DNA of 64,000 nt from Juglans regia (lineage: Eukaryota; Streptophyta; Magnoliopsida; Fagales; Juglandaceae), in assembly GCF_001411555.2 (NCBI RefSeq), contig NC_049916.1, positions 24,322,558 to 24,386,557 of the forward strand. Reading direction: 5' to 3'. Below are positions 56,937 to 64,000 of this stretch, piece after piece. How positions within the stretch are numbered: the first letter of the stretch is position 1; each line of letters starts with the position of its first letter. Under the pieces are notes generated by a model. That model was not told the DNA's origin. It made no database searches and worked only from the letters and a program-made list of their open reading frames with translations. The position numbers and the translations under genes are program-made.

Positions 56937-58682
56937 ATGGCCGCCACCAATCTCTCCCCTGTCTCTTCTTATCTAGCAAAACCCGCTCCTCTCCCTCTGA
57001 ACCAACCCCATACCCATATTTCTCTACCCTCCAAAGTCCTCCCAAAATCTTCCTTCCCTCACAAACCTTGCTTGTCCCACTACCCCACCTCCTCTCACAC
57101 CCACAAAACCCCTCTCTCAGCTTCATCTAAAAACCCTCTATCCGACCTTTTCCCCTCAACAAAACAATGCCCGGAAGATCATTCTCTGGATTTCGATGAT
57201 GACGATAAGCCCCGCGAAGAGTGCGGAGTCGTCGGAATATTCGGCGACTCGGAGGCATCCCGGCTCTGTTACTTGGCTCTCCACTCGCTGCAGCACCGTG
57301 GCCAGGAAGGCGCCGGCATCGTTGCCGTTAAAGACAACGTGCTCCAATCGGTTACAGGGGTGGGATTAGTCTCCGAAGTGTTCAACGAGTCGAAACTCGA
57401 TCACTTGCCCGGCGATTTGGCTATTGGTCACGTGCGGTACTCGACTGCGGGTTCTTCTATGCTCAAGAACGTGCAGCCCTTTGTTGCAGGGTACAGGTTT
57501 GGCTCTGTTGGGGTAGCCCACAATGGTAATTTGGTGAATTATCGTTCTCTTCGGGCTAAGCTTGAAGAGACTGGTTCAATTTTCAATACTAGTTCTGATA
57601 CAGAGGTTGTGCTTCATCTTATTGCTATTTCAAAAGAAAGGCCTTTTGTTTTGAGAATTGTGGATGCATGCGAGAAGCTTGAGGGGGCTTATTCAATGGT
57701 GTTCTTGACCGAGGACAAGCTGGTTGCGGTGCGAGACCCGTTTGGGTTTAGGCCTTTGGTTATGGGAAGGAGGAGGAACGGTGCTGTGGTGTTTGCCTCG
57801 GAAACTTGTGCTCTTGATTTGATTGAAGCCACATATGAGAGGGAGGTCTTTCCTGGTGAAGTTTTGGTGGTTGACAAAAGTGGGATGCAATCACTTTGCC
57901 TAATGCCTCATCCTCAACCAAAACAATGTATCTTTGAGCATATATACTTTGCTTTGCCCAATTCGGTGATTTTCGGGCGGTCTGTTTACGAGTCACGCTA
58001 CAGGTTTGGAGAGATACTTGCAACTGAAACCCCCGTTGATTGTGATGTTGTGATAGCAGTGCCGGATTCTGGGGTAGTGGCTGCGCTTGGTTATGCTGCC
58101 AAAGCTGGCGTGCCATTTCAGCAGGGGTTAATAAGGTCACACTATGTTGGGAGGACTTTCATTGAACCATCTCAGAAGATAAGGGACTTTGGTGTGAAGC
58201 TTAAATTGTCACCGGTGCGAGCAGTGTTGGAGGGAAAGAGGGTTGTGGTTGTCGATGACTCGATTGTGAGGGGAACAACTTCTTCCAAGATTGTTAGGTT
58301 GTTAAAGGAGGCAGGAGCTAAGGAAGTTCACATGAGGATTGCAAGTCCACCCATTATCGGTTCTTGCTATTATGGAGTGGATACACCTAGTTCTGAGGAG
58401 TTGATTTCTAATAGGATGAACGCAGAGGAGATTAGGGAGTTTATTGGGTCAGATTCGCTTGCTTTTCTGCCATTTGATAGCTTGAAGAAGTTGCTGGATA
58501 CTGACTCTCCCAATTATTGTTATGCTTGCTTCTCTGGAAAGTATCCTGTTGAACCTAGAGAACTTAAGGTGAAAAGGGTTGGTGATTTTGTCGATGATGG
58601 CATAAATGGGAGTTTAGAATCCATTGATGGAGGTTGGGTTCAAGCAAAACCCAAAACAGAATTGGAGGTTAGTGGTGCCTAA
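56937..58682 (+). CDS. ASE2: Amidophosphoribosyltransferase, plastid (first step of purine synthesis)
   Basis: Intronless gene of 581 residues. The enzyme makes 5-phosphoribosylamine from PRPP and glutamine, the committed step of purine synthesis, in plastids. Residues 1 to about 80 are Ser/Pro/Thr-rich and look like a transit peptide. REECGVVGIFGD places the nucleophile Cys96 after a propeptide-like DDDDKPREE. Glutaminase motifs include QHRGQEGAG, GHVRYSTAGSS and AHNGNLVN. The PRPP loop VVVVDDSIVRGTTSSKI is at 436-452. Cysteines at 331, 477, 528 and 531 (CIFEHIYFA, SCYYG, YCYAC) fit the four iron-sulfur cluster ligands of the Bacillus-type enzyme. ASE2 is chosen because the neighbours match, from memory, Arabidopsis At4g34740; ASE1 or ASE3 cannot be excluded by sequence reading alone. 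Confidence 0.96.
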   Translation: MAATNLSPVSSYLAKPAPLPLNQPHTHISLPSKVLPKSSFPHKPCLSHYPTSSHTHKTPLSASSKNPLSDLFPSTKQCPEDHSLDFDDDDKPREECGVVGIFGDSEASRLCYLALHSLQHRGQEGAGIVAVKDNVLQSVTGVGLVSEVFNESKLDHLPGDLAIGHVRYSTAGSSMLKNVQPFVAGYRFGSVGVAHNGNLVNYRSLRAKLEETGSIFNTSSDTEVVLHLIAISKERPFVLRIVDACEKLEGAYSMVFLTEDKLVAVRDPFGFRPLVMGRRRNGAVVFASETCALDLIEATYEREVFPGEVLVVDKSGMQSLCLMPHPQPKQCIFEHIYFALPNSVIFGRSVYESRYRFGEILATETPVDCDVVIAVPDSGVVAALGYAAKAGVPFQQGLIRSHYVGRTFIEPSQKIRDFGVKLKLSPVRAVLEGKRVVVVDDSIVRGTTSSKIVRLLKEAGAKEVHMRIASPPIIGSCYYGVDTPSSEELISNRMNAEEIREFIGSDSLAFLPFDSLKKLLDTDSPNYCYACFSGKYPVEPRELKVKRVGDFVDDGINGSLESIDGGWVQAKPKTELEVSGA

Positions 58683-59823
58683 TGCCCGTCATACATGGAT
58701 GGATAGTTGTGTTGCTTTCGATTTGTCGGCTTTATCGTATAGACGTTTTTTTTTTTATGATCTAAATGCAGTTGTATCTGCATCCTCAAATGAATTCGGA
58801 TTCTTAAAGCTATAATGCTTGTACAATTTTGTTAGTCGTAGTATTTAGTTTTTGTGATGATGGGCAATGATCTGATCTCTATGAGCTTACCAGATTTTCT
58901 TTGCATGGTCTTGTTATATGCAAGGTCAAATCTTGTGTATCAAGGTCTGCTTTGATATCTGGACTCTGGAGTATTTACTATTCCTTCCTGGCTCTCTTCC
59001 CACTACCATTTTTTCCCCCTTTACTACATAATAAAGTATTCAATTTTGCCATGGATGAATTGCTTGATGTGTGACTTTTACAAATTCTATGATTGTTTCC
59101 AAATCGTGCACCATGAAAGTTATTGATGTTCTTGTACTCTTAAATTTAAACAGTCACAAAGAAATTTATATATTTATTTTGTTATTAAAATAATTTTATA
59201 ATTTAATGCATTAGAAAATTGGTTAAAAGCATCTGTTATTTGAAAATACCTTACTGAGGTTGCTTCGAAAAACAAAGATCCTACCAAAGTAAATAATTCC
59301 AAGTTTCCACAGAACAAGACAAATCGATCCTTAATAAATAATTCTAAAGTCACCCAAAACAAAAGAACAAATATAATAGAGCACAGCTGATAATATATAT
59401 ATATCAACCTCAAGAAGATTTCAATGTTATTAATTATAATTAAAAACATGATATCAAACTTTCATGTTTTTGTCTTCTGAGAAAGTTACAATGTTGACTT
59501 GTCGCATGACCAACGCACAGCTCCAACATTTGGGTGATCTGCTGGCAAAACCGACTTTTAAAATTTTAGTACGGACGTCAAACCGAGATCTCTTTGCCAC
59601 GCACCTCGGAAAGATCATTGGCGTTGAATGGGCAAAGCAAAGAAAGACTTTAGTGCAAGTGCAACTCCTGGCCATGCAAACTGCAGAGTCGGCCATTTTC
59701 TGCCCGACACAAGCATCAGTTTTTATGATTTATGCTTTTGTTTGGCCATAAATTACATTAATTACCGTTTATGAAGAGAACGAGAAGGGGGGTGGGGAAT
59801 AAAAAAAAAAAAAATATGAGAGA
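58683..59823. other. 3' flank of ASE2 and tRNA downstream region
   Basis: The first few hundred bases are probably the ASE2 3' UTR. Overlapping ORFs at 59454-59751 on both strands have no family motif. The A-run at about 59801-59814 lies directly downstream of the minus-strand tRNA gene. Confidence 0.5.
59801..59814 (-). terminator. RNA polymerase III terminator of the tRNA-Leu gene
   Basis: Read on the minus strand this is a run of about 13 T residues starting about 10 bases after the tRNA 3' end, the standard polymerase III stop signal. Confidence 0.75.
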
Positions 59824-59907
59824 TGTCAGAAGTGGGATTTGAACCCACGCCCTCTCACGAGGACCAGAACTTGAGTCTGGCGCCTTAGACCACTCGGCCA
59901 TCCTGAC
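59824..59907 (-). tRNA. tRNA-Leu (anticodon CAA), nuclear, no intron
   Basis: 84 bases. The acceptor stem GTCAGGA pairs with TTCTGAC (one G-T) and the discriminator is A. The anticodon stem-loop is CCAGA-CTCAAGT-TCTGG, anticodon CAA. A long variable arm (CCTC-GTGA-GAGG) marks a class II tRNA. The A box (TGGCCGAGTGG) and B box (GGTTCAAATCC) are present. CCA is not encoded, as expected of a nuclear gene. It decodes UUG. Confidence 0.96.
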
Positions 59908-61466
59908 TGTTCGTTCCCTTCTCTCCATCTCATTTATACATTAACTTTCTTATATCAAGTGAATATAATTTGTCATGAATGAGATTATATTCTGTCAAAT
60001 ACTCGCAATGGTCACTCCGACTCACTCATCGCCTTGACTTTGATGAGTGAGGGCAAGGGGCCATGTGTCCGTACAAATTCTAGGAACTCGTAATTTGTAG
60101 AGCAATGGGATTCTTTTCTTCTCCCATGTGCCCGCAACTCGTGGGCAATCTTTGTCCAATATCAAGAGTTTACCGAAACTTTTAACTTAAATTTGTTAAA
60201 GAGACTATGCCAAATCCCATACCCCACACCCTACGTGTGAACTAGATTCACTAACTAAAGTGAACCAATTCTCTCAATCCACCTCCCAAGGACGCCTAAT
60301 TTCCCACTCCCTTCAGGAATTCTTCTTTTGCTCTTCCACCTCCCTTTTTTCACTCTTTCCCCTCTCTTTTGAAAGCTCTCCCAATAAAAATAGAGGACAC
60401 CATGCAGAAGAAGGCAAGACTACATGGGTGGCTGAGTTGAGATCAACGGTGGCAAGAGTGGCGGCAGAGCACTGAGAGAGAGAGAGAGAGAGACCAATGG
60501 GTGCTATCATACCGAGAAGCAAGGAGCAAAAAAAGAGATGAGTCGTTGTGGGCCAAACGAGAGAGGGAATATCGTGCAACGGAAATGGGGTGGCTGGAAG
60601 CTCCATGAGGCAATTTTTGTGGAGGTTCGCTGGTTCACGGCAATCGTGGGCACGTTGGTTCGTCGCTGCTCTATATTGCCCATGGTAGAGCAATTGACGT
60701 GACGGTGGCTGTAGGTTTGTGTGAAGGAGCATCATGCAGTGGAGGAGAGAGGTTGTGGAGAGTTGTGGCTTTCTAGTTTTCTATGCTTGGTGGAAGTGTA
60801 GTGCTCTATTTTTGTGGTGAAAGAATAGAGGTCGCATTGGAACCCCAAGGGGTTGGCCCATGTGGTGAAAGCCTTGGTCTTGGGGTATCACTTCTTTCAA
60901 GGTCTAAGATTCAACATCTCATAGGTGCAAACAATCATTTGGGGCCACATCCCATGATGAAAAGCCAGCAATTTAACTAGTTCCATGTAGGGAAACTTTC
61001 GAGAGTGTGGTGCACGGGATCGAGGTTTACTCTGCAGAGGTGGGTCCAAAGGGCCTTGCCTTGGAAAGGTTCCCTGACATAAAAACAAAAAAACACAAGA
61101 ATAAATATTGCATTGGTCTCGTGGGGCTATTGGGTTTTGTATCGTGCGGTACAACCATGTTGGGCAGTGCAAGGGGTGGAGTGGCAGGGGAGGAAATCGT
61201 TTGTGAAGAAGAGTGTGGTGCTGCCGTGAGAGGTGCTTTTGTTTCGATAGTGGGTTGTTGGTGACTAGCCTACTGCAACTTTCTTCTCGATTTGGACATG
61301 GAGGATCAAGTAGTGGAGGTCTCTCTACGCTAGATAAGCGGCAACCCTAGTTGTAGAATGGCCTGTGCGTGAATTTAAAACCTTACGGCAACCCTACCAC
61401 TCCACAACACAACACAAGTGCAAATGCAAATGCATAACAAAAACAAATGCACGAGAAAAACAAACA

Positions 61467-61528
<62 letters not shown>

Positions 61529-62631
61529 AGCTGGGCAGAGGGAGGAGCGACGTTGGGCAGAGGGAATTGCAGAGGGAGGAGCGATGCACCGCAGTGCTGG
61601 CCAAAGGGAAGGGCGAGGACGACGCGGGGTGCTGGGCAGAGGAAGGGCGGCGTGGGCATCAAATTTGAATGGGTGGAAATTTGAAAGAAATGGGTGGGTA
61701 GGTCTTCAAACTGTTCGTTTTGAGGGGAGGAAAAAAAGTTTACGTCAGGTATAAGGTGTGAGAGTGTACACTTGCTGATCTATAGCAAATCTCCAACCCT
61801 CAATTTCCATCTATCTTCTTAAAACTCCATTTGAATGCTAAAAATATCTCAAATAATCTAAGTTTATTTATAAATAGTAGTGAGTTAAGATATTTGAATA
61901 AGTTTTATGTTAAAGTTAGTAAATTGAGATATGTTTATGAAAAATTGAAGTAATAGATCCCATCAATAATTAATTTATTATAGTAATGGAATAATTATTT
62001 TATTTATATATTTTGCTAATAAAACACAAATATTATGACCCACTCCATACCACTTCAAATTAAAATACTTGAGTGCGTTTGAATGTTGAGTATAGTCTAA
62101 CATATGAAAATATCTTAGATCACCTCAACAACAACCATAATCTCAACTTTTTCCCATGGAGTGGTACTCCAAGAGTGAATATAGTTTTTATTTCTTTATT
62201 ATTTTTATTAAGAGGAAACTGTTACTTTTAAAATTATATTTATAAAATTTTATAACGCGGTGAGCTTAACCACCGAGCAGAACATGAAGCAATAAAAAAT
62301 AAGCATCATTCTTACAAAGGCGGAAGTGAATCAACTCTTCCAAAGTCATAAAGAAAAAACACGAAATTGTGCCCAATAATGTCGTACACTCCAAGATATC
62401 TACCAGAATTAAGCAAAAGATAAGAACATAAATTAGTGTTGGGATTTGTATATGACTTCATACCATAGTCCGAGATGGACACGCATTACAGGTTGAATGA
62501 ATGATTAACACACCTTGATTGAAAGACGGTATAAGAACGAATGAATGCATCTGGTAACTACTACCGGATATTAAACTATAGTGAGCGATAATACGAAGGG
62601 CCAACCAATCAACAATCCCATATTTCACATC
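59908..62631. other. Spacer with GA-rich low-complexity sequence
   Basis: A (GA)n tract fills about 61472-61525 and a shorter one about 60476-60493. Overlapping ORFs on both strands (60313-60735, 60783-60980, 61365-61754) are by-products of the repeats or have no family motif. The part near 62280-62631 is likely the 3' UTR of the minus-strand bZIP gene. Confidence 0.45.
61472..61525. repeat. (GA)n microsatellite
   Basis: About 27 uninterrupted GA units. It makes long Arg-Glu or Ser-Leu repeat ORFs on both strands, which are not genes. A good candidate for a length-variable marker. Confidence 0.95.
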
Positions 62632-63960
62632 CTATTGGAGGGATTCGGGTTTCGAGGTTGTGTTACTATTCTCGTTCCGTGGCTGCTGCTGCTGTTGCAA
62701 CTGATGAATGTTGTGCTGGGTAGAAGAAGGCTGCTGCAACTGGAACATTTGAGCATTAACAGAAAGCTGTGGAACCATGCACTTTGAAGGGTTCTCCCCA
62801 CTCAACTCTGTCGTAGCTAGCTTCAACCGTTGGACCTCGGTTGTTAAGGCATCGTTTAAAGCTGTCCCATTATGCCACAAGCAAGTAAAGTCACATCAGC
62901 AGCCCAATGTAGCACAAAAGGTTCTGAGTTTTGGTGTTAACACTGGGTGTTGAAAATTGAATAATGACATGAAATGTGGAAGGGAACAGTCAATGGAGCA
63001 TCAGAAAGAGAACTGATGACATCACATGTGTAGAGATGCGTATCCTGGATATTTCTAGGTCAGTATCTTATACTTTCCTCCAACTGTAAGGTTGGGAACT
63101 GGAAATGAATTTTGAGAATATATGCAACTGACTAATTCATTCTTTGCAACCCAAAAGATTGTTTTACTAAGCCAATCAAGATCCACATGCTCAAATGCTT
63201 TTACATGCATATGTTTCAAAATCAGTATTGCCATTGTACTGTCAGGAGAAAAAAATGACACTAATTGCCTTGTTCAGCGAATAAAATGTTTATGAATGCA
63301 GGCGAATGAAGTTGGTAGGGCCCTTGATCCTTGCATTTAAGTATCTATGGAGTTCATGAATCTAGTCCACATACAATTAAGTCAAGTTAGTTGTTCCTGC
63401 TTTCTAGCAGTAGGGGACCTGATGCCTCACAATTTGACATGGCCAGACTTTTTATCTAGCTGAAGTGCTGCAGATAAACTGATATATCTAGCTGAAAAGA
63501 ACCAAACAACTGAACAAAGCAATGCTCAAGTATAAGGTTTTCTTCTCCCAATATAGTGAAAGAAGCATCATACACCAACAATGAGTGAACAGTTCATATG
63601 TCTATCGAGTAATGAAGCATTAAGACCCACCCATATAGGTGGTGAGCTTACGGTAACAATTCCAATTCATGATGAATGTATAATGATAAAGATATTTCTG
63701 CAAAATTAGAGAAAATAATACCCAAAATATAGGAGAGCAATCATAAGAAGCAATTAGTAATTATCCATAACTAATTACCTACTTCCTAAATAAACTTAAA
63801 CATGTCAATAGTTGCACATTGTGAAATCTACCAACGAAATGGATAAAAAGCAAAATTAGAAGAGAAGGTATGTACCATCTCGGAGTTGTGCCTGTTGTTC
63901 CATTGCTTGGAGACGGAACTTCAATTCGTTATTCTGGTTCGATAGACCAACAGAATCTCT
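62632..63960 (-). CDS. Group I bZIP transcription factor, 3' part (VIP1/RF2-like)
   Basis: Two exons visible on the minus strand: 63876-63960 and 62632-62861, joined in frame by GT-AG ends; the rest of the gene lies beyond position 64000. The first exon encodes RDSVGLSNQNNELKFRLQ and AMEQQAQLRD; the second continues ALNDALTTEVQRLKLATTEL. Together they form the leucine zipper typical of group I plant bZIPs (RF2a, VIP1, bZIP29/30 type), with leucines in heptad spacing. The C-terminal tail is glutamine-rich (LQQPSSTQHNIHQLQQQQQ) and ends KPESLQ. The basic DNA-binding region is not in the window. The member within group I cannot be named. Confidence 0.88.
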
Positions 63961-64000
63961 CTGCACACAATGTGAAGAAGACAAAGCAAAGCAATTTAGG

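Noticed and set aside
60313..60735. Minus-strand ORF of 140 codons
   Set aside because: No recognisable motif, and another ORF overlaps on the plus strand. Treated as chance in GC-richer spacer.
61365..61754. ORFs of 73-129 codons with Arg-Glu or Ser-Leu runs
   Set aside because: They are generated by the (GA)n tract; composition is repetitive and no domain is present.
1..64000. CRISPR array, operon, prophage or bacterial mobile island
   Set aside because: All genes are plant nuclear genes with introns or plant-specific families. No regular short repeat-spacer pattern was seen.

Overview
This is a stretch of nuclear DNA from a flowering plant, a eudicot and probably a woody one. The evidence is spliced genes with GT-AG introns, AT-rich spacers full of small transposable elements, a nuclear tRNA-Leu, and plant-only families (SAUR, MRL1-type PPR, PLS-class PPR, group I bZIP). 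Fagales is a guess from the look of the small repeats and was not tested.

Layout. Positions 1-8175 carry nearly all of an MRL1-like chloroplast PPR gene (19 exons modelled, 5' end outside the window). Positions 9264-26359 hold a tandem array of eight intact small auxin-up RNA (SAUR) genes, three on the minus strand and then five on the plus strand, plus one decayed SAUR remnant. The last five share a promoter block about 200-260 bases before the ATG, and a TATA box closer in. An intronless PLS-class PPR gene (26930-28366) and a six-exon TAF14b/GAS41-like YEATS gene (30512-34309) follow. Then come a SAUR50-like gene (38714-39028) and a SAUR49-like gene (47273-47713, minus), separated by 8 kb of repeat-rich DNA. 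Further on are a three-exon gene for mitochondrial ATP synthase subunit e (53175-53665, minus, 53 residues), an intronless plastid amidophosphoribosyltransferase gene (56937-58682), a tRNA-Leu(CAA) gene (59824-59907, minus) and the 3' end of a group I bZIP gene (62632-63960, minus).

The order MRL1 - SAUR array - SAUR50 - SAUR49 - amidophosphoribosyltransferase matches, from memory, the Arabidopsis chromosome 4 segment At4g34830 down to At4g34740. The PPR, TAF14b and ATP synthase e genes look like extra genes within that frame.

Mobile DNA includes a Copia element with both LTRs and a 5-base target duplication but most of its interior deleted (50307-51839), a second deleted Copia element near 16.5 kb, and a 5'-truncated LINE with an 18-base target duplication (20072-20573). 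There are two related elements with TAGGGGT ends, several families of inverted-repeat MITEs, and a Helitron-like tandem repeat near 46 kb. A decayed partial copy of the TAF14b gene, intron included, lies 17 kb from its source. No bacterial, viral or CRISPR feature was seen.

Functional themes are auxin-linked cell growth (SAURs), chloroplast RNA stability (MRL1), purine synthesis, chromatin reading (YEATS) and mitochondrial ATP synthase assembly. Apart from the SAUR array, the neighbours have no evident shared function; conserved order is the better explanation for their proximity.
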